64,000 nt of DNA, taken from Acinetobacter sp. S54 (GTDB lineage Bacteria; Pseudomonadota; Gammaproteobacteria; Pseudomonadales; Moraxellaceae). Below, in pieces: positions 1-7,973 of this stretch. The stretch's first letter is position 1. Every line of letters begins with the position of its first letter. The stretch spans positions 1 to 64,000 of the forward strand of contig NZ_JACVUI010000012.1 in the NCBI RefSeq assembly GCF_016624945.1. The letters run 5' to 3'. Position numbers and translations under genes: made by a program. The notes below the pieces were generated by a model, which made no database searches, was not told the origin of the DNA, and saw only the letters and a program-made list of their open reading frames with translations.

Positions 1-93
1 AAAAAAATTACAGATAATCAATATTTAGATGTTTGTTTAACTGCATTAAAAATTTTAAATGAACAAGTGAAGGAGATACACTATGTTAACTAA
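1..93 (+). CDS. C-terminal end of an unidentified protein (truncated by window start)
   Basis: An open frame enters at the left edge and runs 30 codons to a TAA, ending in KEIHYVN. Its end overlaps the ATG of the next gene at position 83, the arrangement expected for translationally coupled neighbours. Only a short tail is visible, so no family can be named. The base composition is as AT-rich as the rest of the left-hand accessory block. Because the frame is short and AT-rich it could be chance, but the overlap with a well-placed start argues for a real gene end. Confidence 0.4.
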   Translation, partial: KKITDNQYLDVCLTALKILNEQVKEIHYVN

Positions 94-337
94 ACTCAGC
101 CAAGTACACATGGATCAAATTTCTACCTTACGTATACAGGTGCGAAATGGGCAAATTGGCTATTATGTTATTTATGCAACATTAGCCGATTTACTAAAAA
201 GTGATTACGGCTATACATCTACAGATCCGACAGTATTGTGGTTACGTGACCCAATAAAAGCCAATGTAGGATGTAGTTCGATATTTAATGAAGTAGAAAA
301 AATTAGATCAAATATATTATTTTCAAAAAAAATGTGA
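83..337 (+). CDS. Hypothetical protein, 84 aa, accessory region
   Basis: The ATG at 83 follows a good ribosome binding site (AAGGAG at 70–75, 7 bases away) and overlaps the end of the preceding frame. The protein has no signal peptide or membrane segment. Recognisable stretches such as VRNGQIGYYVIYATLADLLK and DPTVLWLRDPIKANVG look like a folded soluble domain, but I do not recognise the family. It sits upstream of the tandem duplicated genes. A part in a secreted toxin or immunity locus is possible from context only. Confidence 0.55.
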   Translation: MLTKLSQVHMDQISTLRIQVRNGQIGYYVIYATLADLLKSDYGYTSTDPTVLWLRDPIKANVGCSSIFNEVEKIRSNILFSKKM

Positions 338-709
338 TTAAATAAAAAATAATAGTAAATTACTTAAGTTTATTATTCTTAAGCATATTTGAACAGAAAT
401 AGAATGAAACTAATTAAATTAAATTTCTTTGTAATGCTCTATAAATTGCCTTATCAATTGGAAATTTTAAAGGAAAAAGTGTCCTTTTAGGAAAAATATT
501 CTTTATTGGGTGTGTAGAATTAACATGTAATTGTTCGAGATGGTTTTTAGCGAAGAAAATATGAAAATATTAAGCACATCAATATTTATGATACTATAAA
601 TCAAATTTTTTAATAAAAATGGCTTTATTCTTAATGGATTAATACATATAGTTAAATGATGTAAAAATAAGTATTTAAAGCGAATCAATAGTAACAAAGG
701 AAAATTAAA
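338..709. other. AT-rich intergenic stretch without a recognisable gene
   Basis: These 372 bases are extremely AT-rich. A 73-codon frame on the minus strand (503–724) is Phe/Leu/Ile/Asn-rich, as random AT-rich DNA gives, and overlaps the leader ORF on the other strand, so I do not call it. Any promoter for the tandem genes should lie here, but AT-richness makes hexamer matches uninformative. Confidence 0.5.
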
Positions 710-766
710 ATGAGTGCAATCCAAACGATATTTGAAATTTTATTATGGTATTTTTATGGAAAATAA
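710..766 (+). CDS. Short leader ORF (18 aa) of tandem unit 1
   Basis: A short frame starts with ATG 9 bases after an AAAGG ribosome binding site and encodes MSAIQTIFEILLWYFYGK before a TAA. It lies 29 bases upstream of, and in a different frame from, the large gene of the unit. The same peptide with two substitutions recurs ahead of the second copy, and a shorter related peptide heads the decayed third unit. That suggests either a translated leader or the relic of an original N-terminus split off by frameshift. I know of no named family. Confidence 0.4.
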   Translation: MSAIQTIFEILLWYFYGK

Positions 767-795
767 AAAATCAGAAGATTATTAGGAATAAAGTA

Positions 796-1734
796 ATGAA
801 GCTATCACATAAGGTTATTCTTGTTAGTGTTTTGATATTACTAACCTATTTAGTCGTCGAATTTATTATTTTGCAGTATGAGGAATATAATGAAAGAAGA
901 GGATATTGTACAGCAGAAGGGAAGTTTTTAAGTGATAAAGAAAAGTTAAAAAATATACGTGTGAATTTGATTGTTCATCATTTGCAAAGCCGATCTAAAC
1001 ATTATGATGACTATAATTTTAGCATTGTAGGAATATCAAAATATGATCTTTCAAATGAGGAAAAAGTCATCGATCTGATGACACAGGCTGATTTTAATAA
1101 ATCGTGGAAAGAAAATTTGGGCATCATCGCAATCGGTTCAATTCCAGAATATATCGATAGACGTATATGCCTACGCGATCCTCGACGTTGTTATGACTTT
1201 AGTAAAGCTCGTAACGGTTTGCCGAGTTTGTGGAACGATGATAACAACATCAATATCGAATATCTAAGATCACTGCCTGAAAATTATTCAATAATAATGA
1301 GAGAAGGAAGTGGTGTTGACTTAGACATTTATCCATTATCTACACTGCAACAGATCGATGCCAAGCACTACAAAATATCAAGGTATAGTATAAATCAGAG
1401 ATGTTGTGATCAACAAGAAATCAAAAGACGAACCCCATTTATAGGTAACAATCTTGTTAATAATAGTGACCCTGCGAAGACAGCAGCATACCGCCTTGGG
1501 GAAATTGGTATTACACCGGAGCCTGAATTACGTTTAGATCAAATTGATGGGGTAATAATTGATGACTTCTATGTATCAGATTTATACGCTGATTCATTGT
1601 TAGATCAACCCCAGCAAGTACAAAAATATGGACTACTTTGGAGTGCAGGTGGTCTAAGGAAACCAGTGTATAAAAAAAATATGAAGCAAGAAATATCTAT
1701 CACTGCCTGTGGCACCATTGTAGAAAAAAAGTAA
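796..1734 (+). CDS. Membrane-anchored hypothetical protein, tandem copy 1
   Basis: The start at 796 is preferred over an ATG at 745 because AGGAA lies 7 bases before it, and because starting here puts the hydrophobic segment (about residues 6–27, VILVSVLILLTYLVVEF) right at the N-terminus as a signal anchor. The remaining roughly 285 residues should be periplasmic. They carry several cysteines, including a CC pair and C-x6-7-C spacings, and a conserved tail around LRLDQIDGVIIDDFYV. The 312-residue family is unknown to me. The gene is duplicated almost exactly just downstream. Tandem, patchily divergent, periplasmic-facing proteins are typical of immunity proteins for secreted toxins, but no toxin is visible here, so that role is inference. 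Confidence 0.7.
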   Translation: MKLSHKVILVSVLILLTYLVVEFIILQYEEYNERRGYCTAEGKFLSDKEKLKNIRVNLIVHHLQSRSKHYDDYNFSIVGISKYDLSNEEKVIDLMTQADFNKSWKENLGIIAIGSIPEYIDRRICLRDPRRCYDFSKARNGLPSLWNDDNNINIEYLRSLPENYSIIMREGSGVDLDIYPLSTLQQIDAKHYKISRYSINQRCCDQQEIKRRTPFIGNNLVNNSDPAKTAAYRLGEIGITPEPELRLDQIDGVIIDDFYVSDLYADSLLDQPQQVQKYGLLWSAGGLRKPVYKKNMKQEISITACGTIVEKK

Positions 1735-1756
1735 ATTAATTAATAGGAAAATTAAA

Positions 1757-1813
1757 ATGAGTACAATCCAAACGATATTTGAAATTTTATTATGGTGTTT
1801 TTATGGAAAATAA
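1757..1813 (+). CDS. Short leader ORF (18 aa) of tandem unit 2
   Basis: This is the counterpart of the 710–766 frame and encodes MSTIQTIFEILLWCFYGK. It has the upstream motif TAGGAAAATTAAA as its ribosome binding site and ends 29 bases before the start of the large gene. It differs from copy 1 at two residues. Conservation of frame and stop in both units gives modest support that it is translated. The units are so recent, however, that conservation alone proves little. Confidence 0.4.
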   Translation: MSTIQTIFEILLWCFYGK

Positions 1814-1842
1814 AAAATCAGAAGATTATTAGGAATAAAGTA

Positions 1843-2781
1843 ATGAAGCTATCACATAAGGTTATTCTTGTTAGTGTTTTGATATTACTAACCTATTTAG
1901 TCGTCGAATTTATTATTTTGCAGTATGAGGAATATAATGAAAGAAGAGGATATTGTACAGCAGAAGGGAAGTTTTTAAGTGATAAAGAAAAGTTAAAAAA
2001 TATACGTGTGAATTTGATTGTTCATCATTTGCAAAGCCGATCTAAACATTATGATGACTATAATTTTAGCATTGTAGGAATATCAAAATATGATCTTTCA
2101 AATGAGGAAAAAGTCATCGATCTGATGACACAGGCTGATTTTAATAAATCGTGGAAAGAAAATTTGGGCATCATCGCAATCGGTTCAATTCCAGAATACA
2201 TTGGTAGACGTGAATGTCTACGTGACCGTCAACGTTGTTATATTAATCAATCTAATAAGGGTTTTGTGACATTATGGAGCGATGATAACAGCATCAATAT
2301 CGAATATCTAAGATCACTGCCTGAAAATTATTCAATAATAACGAGAGAAGGAAGTGGCGTTAACTTAGATATTTATCCATTATCTACACTGCAACAGATC
2401 GATGCCAAGCACTACAAAATATCAAGGTATAGTATAAATCAGAGATGTTGTGATCAACAAGAAATCAAAAGATGGACCCCATTTGTAGGTAACAATCTTA
2501 CGAATATTAGTAGGCATCCAGAAAAATATGCAGCCTATCGTCGAGGGGAAATTGGTATTACACCGGAGCCTGAATTACGTTTAGATCAAATTGATGGGGT
2601 AATAATTGATGACTTCTATGTATCAGATTTATACGCTGATTCATTGTTAAATCAACCCCAGCAAGTACAAAAATATGGACTACTTTGGAGTGCAGGTGGT
2701 CTAAGGAAACCAGTGTATAAAAAAAATATGAAGCAAGAAATATCTATCACTGCCTGTGGCACCATTGTAGAAAAAAAGTAA
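1843..2781 (+). CDS. Membrane-anchored hypothetical protein, tandem copy 2
   Basis: This is a near-identical paralogue of the gene at 796, with the same AGGAA-led start and N-terminal anchor. The first 120 or so residues match copy 1 exactly. The proteins differ mainly at about residues 121–151 (IGRRECLRDRQRCY here, IDRRICLRDPRRCY in copy 1, with different residues after it) and about 212–235. The CC pair and the C-terminal third are retained. Two nearly clonal copies with localised change suggest recent duplication plus recombination with, or selection on, a recognition surface. Function unknown. Confidence 0.7.
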   Translation: MKLSHKVILVSVLILLTYLVVEFIILQYEEYNERRGYCTAEGKFLSDKEKLKNIRVNLIVHHLQSRSKHYDDYNFSIVGISKYDLSNEEKVIDLMTQADFNKSWKENLGIIAIGSIPEYIGRRECLRDRQRCYINQSNKGFVTLWSDDNSINIEYLRSLPENYSIITREGSGVNLDIYPLSTLQQIDAKHYKISRYSINQRCCDQQEIKRWTPFVGNNLTNISRHPEKYAAYRRGEIGITPEPELRLDQIDGVIIDDFYVSDLYADSLLNQPQQVQKYGLLWSAGGLRKPVYKKNMKQEISITACGTIVEKK

Positions 2782-3462
2782 ATTAATTAATAGGAAAATA
2801 ACATGAGTACTATTCCAAATATATATCAAATCATTAGTTATTATTTATAGGGTGAAATAACCAAACCTGAGGATGCCCCCGATGAATGAAGAAGATGACA
2901 CACCTTAATCCTGATAATATGGAATCCAATTTTGCTAATATTCTTGTTAAAAGTTTAATTTAATAGAACCAAAGAGCTCATTAAGATTTAAGATGTTTTT
3001 CAGGCGAGTAGAGATCAGACTAATTTTGCACCTTTATCTAGAGTTTATTTTACAAATGATTTTCTATACGATTTAAAGTTCTTTAACGACCGATCAAGCC
3101 ACGCTACAAGAGGGTGATCATGTTTAACATTTGATTTTTTGGGGGGGCAGAGAAAATATAATTTAACATAATCAATGTGTTTACTAGGCTTATCTCATGG
3201 CGCAACCTTTTCGCAGAATTATCTTAATCCTTGCAATAAAAGCTAACTTTATTGAGCGTCCTTTTCCAGATAAACCAAAGCATCCTAAATAGAGGCACAG
3301 ATTAAAAGATAAGTATTTTTTAGGGCTTTTGGCTAAATTTAGGCCTATCAACAATCACTAAAATCTTATCTAAATCTGCTACAATTGCGCCAATTTTAGC
3401 TTTTCTTACATCTGCGTAATAAATATTGTTATCGCAAAGATGTTCAATATGAAGATTTATAC
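2782..3462 (+). pseudogene. Decayed third unit and other gene remnants
   Basis: After unit 2 the sequence again shows TAGGAAAATAAC followed by a leader-like frame (2803–2850, MSTIPNIYQIISYYL, then TAG), but no large gene follows. Several short frames look like fragments of lost proteins: 2886–2963 (MKKMTHLNPDNMESNFANIL…), a stretch near 3000–3110 reading PLSRVYFTNDFLYDLKFF, and 3197–3292 (MAQPFRRIILILAIKA…FIERPFPDKPKHPK). None is long enough to name. I read this as gene decay. The promoter of prfC should lie toward the right end of this stretch. Confidence 0.5.
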
Positions 3463-5052
3463 ATGTTTAAAGATCAATTAGCGCAAGAAGTTAATGCGCG
3501 TAGAACCTTTGCCATCATTTCCCACCCCGATGCGGGTAAAACCACCATGACAGAGAAACTCCTGTTATGGGGTAAGGCAATTCAGGTTGCAGGTATGGTG
3601 AAAAGCCGTAAATCTGACCGTGCGGCAACTTCTGACTGGATGGAAATGGAAAAAGAACGTGGAATTTCCATTACCACTTCCGTAATGCAGTTCCCTTATA
3701 AAAAACACACTATCAACTTACTGGATACGCCAGGACACGAAGATTTCTCGGAAGATACCTATCGTACTTTAACGGCGGTTGATTCAGCGCTTATGGTAAT
3801 TGATGGTGCGAAAGGGGTGGAGGAACGTACTATTAAATTGATGGAAGTGTGTCGTATGCGCGATACTCCCATCATTTCTTTCGTCAACAAAATGGACCGT
3901 GAAATTCGTGAGCCTCTAGAGCTTCTGGATGAAATTGAAAGCGTTTTGAATATTCGTTGTGTCCCAATCACATGGCCATTGGGTATGGGGCGTGATTTTG
4001 CAGGTGTCTACAATATTCTTGAAGACAAACTGTATGTTTATAAGGCGGGTTTTGGTTCTACTATTACGGACATTGACGTGCGTGATGGTTATGACTATGC
4101 GGATATTCGTGAAAAAGTCGGTGAATTGGCTTGGGCTTCATTTGAAGAGTCACTAGAATTGGTACAAATGGCGAATGAACCTTTGGATCGTGATTTATTC
4201 CTACAAGGTAAGCAAACACCTGTACTTTTTGGTACTGCTTTAGGTAACTTTGCAGTCGATCATGTACTCGATACATTTATTCAATGGGCCCCTGAACCTA
4301 AAGCCCATCCGACTCAGGAACGTACGGTTGAAGCGACTGAAGAAGGTTTTAGTGGTTTTGTCTTTAAAATTCAGGCCAATATGGACCCTAAACATCGTGA
4401 CCGTATTGCCTTTATGCGTATTTGCTCAGGTAAGTATGAAAAAGGTCTAAAGATGAATCATGTACGTTTGGGTAAAGAAGTGCGTATTTCTGATGCATTG
4501 ACTTTTCTTGCAGGTGAGCGTGAACATTTAGAAGAGGCTTGGCCGGGGGATATTATCGGTTTACATAATCACGGTACGATTCAGATTGGAGACACCTTTA
4601 CTAGTGGTGAAAAGTTGCATTTCACAGGGATTCCACACTTTGCTCCTGAAATGTTCCGTAGAGTTCGTTTGCGTGATCCACTCAAGTCTAAACAGTTGCA
4701 AAAAGGTTTAAAAGAGTTGTCTGAAGAAGGCGCAACACAAGTCTTTATGCCACAAAACAGCAATGATTTAATCGTGGGTGCTGTGGGTGTCCTGCAGTTT
4801 GATGTTGTGGCGTATCGCTTAAAAGAAGAGTACAAGGTCGATTGTATTTATGAGCCTGTTAACATCCATACAGTGCGCTGGATTTATTGTGATGACGATA
4901 AAAAACTCAATGATTTTAAGAAAAAAGCCCACGATCAACTGTCACTGGATGGTGGGGGGCATTTGACTTATCTGGCCCCAAGTCGTGTGAACCTGCAAAT
5001 TATGCAGGAGCGCTGGCCTGATATTGAGTTCCGTAATACACGAGAACACTAA
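3463..5052 (+). CDS. prfC: Peptide chain release factor 3
   Basis: RF3 is the translational GTPase that removes RF1/RF2 from the ribosome after peptide release. The 529-residue product has the full family length. G1 HPDAGKTT is at residues 21–28, the switch II motif DTPGHEDF starts at 87 and NKMD is at 141–144, followed by the beta-barrel and RF3 C-terminal domains. It acts in the cytoplasm. It is a single transcription unit ending in a strong hairpin, and base composition rises sharply here compared with the AT-rich block on its left, marking the return to core chromosome. Confidence 0.97.
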   Translation: MFKDQLAQEVNARRTFAIISHPDAGKTTMTEKLLLWGKAIQVAGMVKSRKSDRAATSDWMEMEKERGISITTSVMQFPYKKHTINLLDTPGHEDFSEDTYRTLTAVDSALMVIDGAKGVEERTIKLMEVCRMRDTPIISFVNKMDREIREPLELLDEIESVLNIRCVPITWPLGMGRDFAGVYNILEDKLYVYKAGFGSTITDIDVRDGYDYADIREKVGELAWASFEESLELVQMANEPLDRDLFLQGKQTPVLFGTALGNFAVDHVLDTFIQWAPEPKAHPTQERTVEATEEGFSGFVFKIQANMDPKHRDRIAFMRICSGKYEKGLKMNHVRLGKEVRISDALTFLAGEREHLEEAWPGDIIGLHNHGTIQIGDTFTSGEKLHFTGIPHFAPEMFRRVRLRDPLKSKQLQKGLKELSEEGATQVFMPQNSNDLIVGAVGVLQFDVVAYRLKEEYKVDCIYEPVNIHTVRWIYCDDDKKLNDFKKKAHDQLSLDGGGHLTYLAPSRVNLQIMQERWPDIEFRNTREH

Positions 5053-5060
5053 ATTGACTT

Positions 5061-5092
5061 AAACAGCTTCTTTCGGGAAGCTGTTTTTTATT
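5061..5092 (+). terminator. Rho-independent terminator of prfC
   Basis: AACAGCTTC at 5062 and GAAGCTGTT close a short TTCGG-containing loop and are followed by a T-run. The hairpin lies 10 bases after the prfC stop. Confidence 0.85.
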
Positions 5093-5128
5093 TTAAAGTA
5101 GACGTTTGGATTGGTTTGGGAAAGCATC

Positions 5129-5947
5129 ATGCAGATGACAAAACAGCTCTTGCTGGTCGGTTTAATCGGGACATTGTCCATGCTGGGTGCTTGTACAAAA
5201 AATAAAAATGATCAAACACCTGAACATGAAAAACCAGCGCTAGCACAAGAAAAAACAGAGATTTTACCTTATCTTGATATTCAGGAAAGTAAAGCTAAAT
5301 ATGCCTTGCCTTTTTGTGAAAAGAAAAACTGTATTGATATTGATTTACAAAGTATTCAGACCAAGGACAGTTGGTTAAATGGATGGGTTGAGCAAAAGTT
5401 GGCTTATGTGGTGCAGGCTCAAGTGGGTCAAAATCAGAAAATAAATTTGCAAAAAGCCATTAATGCCTATATTGCCAAATCAGATACATGGCAAGATCAA
5501 TATTCGCGAAATCAGGCCTATGAATTACATATGACAACGCGGATTGCATCACAGCGCAATGAATATGTGTTATTACAAATTGGATTAAACTCTAAGCAAG
5601 AAGAAGTGACGGTAAAAGATCGTTACTATTTCTTTGTGGCTGATCGTAAAAGGCAAAAAGAAGTCAATATATTGGATATATTACAGAAAAATCAGCAAAC
5701 CAATATGAACCAGATTGTACAGGATCATTATCAAAAATGGTTAAAGCAGCAGTCTTCGGACGTACAGGCTGAAGCTCCAGCAAAACTGTATTGGGGACAG
5801 GCAGACTGGTTTTTCGATAGTGAAGGTATTGGGCTGCATTATCGCGCGAACCAAATTAGCAAGCAGGCTGGTCAATTTGATATTTATTTATCAACAGCAC
5901 AAACCAAAGCAGTGTTACAGCCCGAAATTTATCACAAAATGTTTTAA
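5129..5947 (+). CDS. Lipoprotein, DUF3298/RsiV-like (divergent)
   Basis: I take the ATG at 5129, after GGGAAAG, rather than an upstream alternative. It begins MQMTKQLLLVGLIGTLSML and has a lipobox LGAC with the lipidated cysteine at residue 22. The mature part has the alternating strands of DUF3298-type proteins (YYFFVADRKRQKEVNILDIL) but lacks the GGAHG motif seen in the next gene. It probably faces the periplasm. It precedes a second lipoprotein of the same general fold, suggesting an old duplication. No precise function is known to me. Confidence 0.75.
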   Translation: MQMTKQLLLVGLIGTLSMLGACTKNKNDQTPEHEKPALAQEKTEILPYLDIQESKAKYALPFCEKKNCIDIDLQSIQTKDSWLNGWVEQKLAYVVQAQVGQNQKINLQKAINAYIAKSDTWQDQYSRNQAYELHMTTRIASQRNEYVLLQIGLNSKQEEVTVKDRYYFFVADRKRQKEVNILDILQKNQQTNMNQIVQDHYQKWLKQQSSDVQAEAPAKLYWGQADWFFDSEGIGLHYRANQISKQAGQFDIYLSTAQTKAVLQPEIYHKMF

Positions 5948-6034
5948 TCTGTATTGAAATTTAGACAACACTGGTCAAGTATGATCAAGTTACATTAGCA
6001 TGAATTGAAAATTATTTTTTGTTAGGCAATCACG

Positions 6035-7030
6035 ATGTTGCAATCTAAAGGCTCTATGTTTTCATCTCCACAAAAAAAACAACCTAACGTAAAACTTGTT
6101 TTGACCATTGCCGTCAGCATGTTGTTACTGACTGCGTGCCAACCCAAGTCTAAACCTGAAGATGCTAATCAAAAGCAGAATGCGGCCTCAGAAGTGCAAC
6201 CACAGGTTTTGGCAATAGATGGTTCAGCCGTGCGTTTAAAAGTGAATTTGCCCGAATGTTCTGGTAATAATTGTCCAGAATTTGTCGTAGAGCGATTGCA
6301 GAGTAATTTTCCATTTATTGATCAAATTATTGATCAGGAAATTTTAAAGAACTTAAAACAAATTCTTGATATTTCTACGATTAATCAAAATGAACACGCT
6401 GCTTCTGCCCCAGAGACAGATCAGAAAAATTTGCATGAAAATGCCTCTAGTTCTGAGCCATTATCTGCCGATCAGAAAATGCAGCAACAAATCGAACCCT
6501 ATGTTCAATCTTTTGTAGAGCTAGATAAAGAGCTAAAAGCTTTGAGTGCTAATCATCAGATTAATATCATGATTAAACCGTCGATTTTAAAATCGCAAGA
6601 ACCAATCGCAACGGTTGTCTTAAATACCAGTAGTTATCTTGGGGGGGCGCATGGTTCATCGGCACAACAATATTATAATTTTGATCTGAAACAGCAAAAG
6701 CAAGTACAGCTCAATGATTTGCTATTACCGAATCAAAGAAAAGCATTGGAAGCTAAAGCACATGAGGCCTTCAAAGTGTGGGTGACAGATTCTAAACTTG
6801 CCGATAATGTTAATGAATATGAGCAGGCATGGAAATTTAAGCTCTCAGATAATTTCTTGCTAGGGGAGAAAGGTTTGATTCTGCAATATGCTGAATATGA
6901 AATTGGACCTTATTCAGCGGGCTTGCCACGTTTAATGATCCCGTTTGATCAACTGTCTGGTATTTTAAAACCTGAATATGTGCCACATATTCAGGCTGCC
7001 TCTGAACCAGCGACTAAATCACAGAGTTAA
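6035..7030 (+). CDS. Lipoprotein with DUF4163/DUF3298-type domain
   Basis: The N-terminus has a hydrophobic signal and lipobox LLTAC with the cysteine at about residue 35. Residues 120–150 form a Ser/Glu/Asn-rich spacer, and the C-terminal half carries the DUF3298 signature YLGGAHGSSAQQYYNFDL. Members of this fold include the extracytoplasmic part of the anti-sigma factor RsiV, but no anti-sigma domain is present here. The stop abuts the start of the TatD-type gene, so the two are probably co-transcribed. The start could also be the ATG at 6056. Confidence 0.78.
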   Translation: MLQSKGSMFSSPQKKQPNVKLVLTIAVSMLLLTACQPKSKPEDANQKQNAASEVQPQVLAIDGSAVRLKVNLPECSGNNCPEFVVERLQSNFPFIDQIIDQEILKNLKQILDISTINQNEHAASAPETDQKNLHENASSSEPLSADQKMQQQIEPYVQSFVELDKELKALSANHQINIMIKPSILKSQEPIATVVLNTSSYLGGAHGSSAQQYYNFDLKQQKQVQLNDLLLPNQRKALEAKAHEAFKVWVTDSKLADNVNEYEQAWKFKLSDNFLLGEKGLILQYAEYEIGPYSAGLPRLMIPFDQLSGILKPEYVPHIQAASEPATKSQS

Positions 7031-7033
7031 GTG

Positions 7034-7855
7034 ATGCGTTTTCCTTTGTTTGATACGCATACGCATTTTGATGTGCCAGATTTTGATCATGATCGAAATC
7101 AATTGGCGCATCAAGCCAAAGCAGTGGGTGTGGAAAGACTAATTTTGATTGGTTTTACTGAGTCCAGATTTTCAGATTTAATGAAAATCCAGCATGAATT
7201 AAACCAATTGCAGGATGCGCCCATCAGCTATTTGGCTCCCGGTTTGCATCCTTTTTATATCGAACAGCATTTACCCGCGCATCTTGAACGACTTGAACAA
7301 ATCTTAAAACAACAATCTTGTATTGCGATCGGGGAAATTGGTTTAGACACTTTTTTGCCGCCGCATAAACAGGCGGATATTTATCAAAAGCAAAAGCAAT
7401 ATTTTATTCATCAGTTGAATTTAGCTAAACAATATGACAAACCTGTACTGTTACATATCCGTAAAGCACATGCGGATGTATTACATATTTTAAAACACCA
7501 GCATTTTAAGTTGGGTGGTATTGCCCACGCTTTTAGTGGGGGAATTGAAGAAGCCAAAGCATTTATTCAATTGGGGTTCAAGCTAGGGATTACAGGACAA
7601 ATTACAAATCCAAATGCCAAAAAATTACATCGAGTGATCACTGAAGTTGGACTTGAGCATTTGGTGTTAGAAACGGACTGTCCAGATATGACACCGTTAT
7701 GTTGTCAAGAATCAACAGAATATCGAACCCGAAATACACCCGTGAACTTACCTTTTGTGTTACAGGGTTTAGCCACAAGTTTAGGAATGAATGAAGAAAC
7801 TGTGGCAGCAAAAGTATGGGAAAATTCATTGAATGCACTGAAGCTAGTTCAATAA
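7034..7855 (+). CDS. TatD family metal-dependent hydrolase
   Basis: The 273-residue product has the amidohydrolase metal site DTHTHFD at residues 7–13, the glutamate in IGEIGLD, histidines in LLHIRKAH and GIAHAFSG, and a late aspartate in LETDCPDM. TatD-family enzymes are Mg-dependent 3'-5' exonucleases or related phosphoesterases. The Asp-Thr-His-Thr-His start and length fit the YjjV branch. It begins 3 bases after the preceding stop, where a GTG at 7031 is an alternative start. Confidence 0.9.
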   Translation: MRFPLFDTHTHFDVPDFDHDRNQLAHQAKAVGVERLILIGFTESRFSDLMKIQHELNQLQDAPISYLAPGLHPFYIEQHLPAHLERLEQILKQQSCIAIGEIGLDTFLPPHKQADIYQKQKQYFIHQLNLAKQYDKPVLLHIRKAHADVLHILKHQHFKLGGIAHAFSGGIEEAKAFIQLGFKLGITGQITNPNAKKLHRVITEVGLEHLVLETDCPDMTPLCCQESTEYRTRNTPVNLPFVLQGLATSLGMNEETVAAKVWENSLNALKLVQ

Positions 7856-7973
7856 AAAAACAAGCTCATTCAAAAGTATAACCAAAAGAAAACATACCGA
7901 CTTTAAAAGTGGCATAAAGTAAAAGGAGCCAATGAAACTTTAAAAGAACATAGCCAAACCGGAGGATAGCCGT

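Larger units (their letters stand above)
745..2781 (+). repeat. 1047-bp tandem duplication (two units)
   Basis: Coordinates 745–1734 and 1792–2781 align at a constant offset of 1047 bases. The first 410 bases or so are identical apart from a single base near the start, and the last 200 or so differ at about one base. The flank after each stop (AATTAATTAATAGGAAAAT) is shared too. Differences cluster in two patches, about 1156–1250 and 1430–1500 in unit 1. The leader ORF belongs to the repeated unit. Confidence 0.9.

Noticed and set aside
503..724. 73-codon minus-strand frame upstream of the tandem genes
   Set aside because: Phe/Leu/Ile/Asn-rich composition as in translated random AT-rich DNA, no ribosome binding site, and it overlaps the better supported leader ORF.
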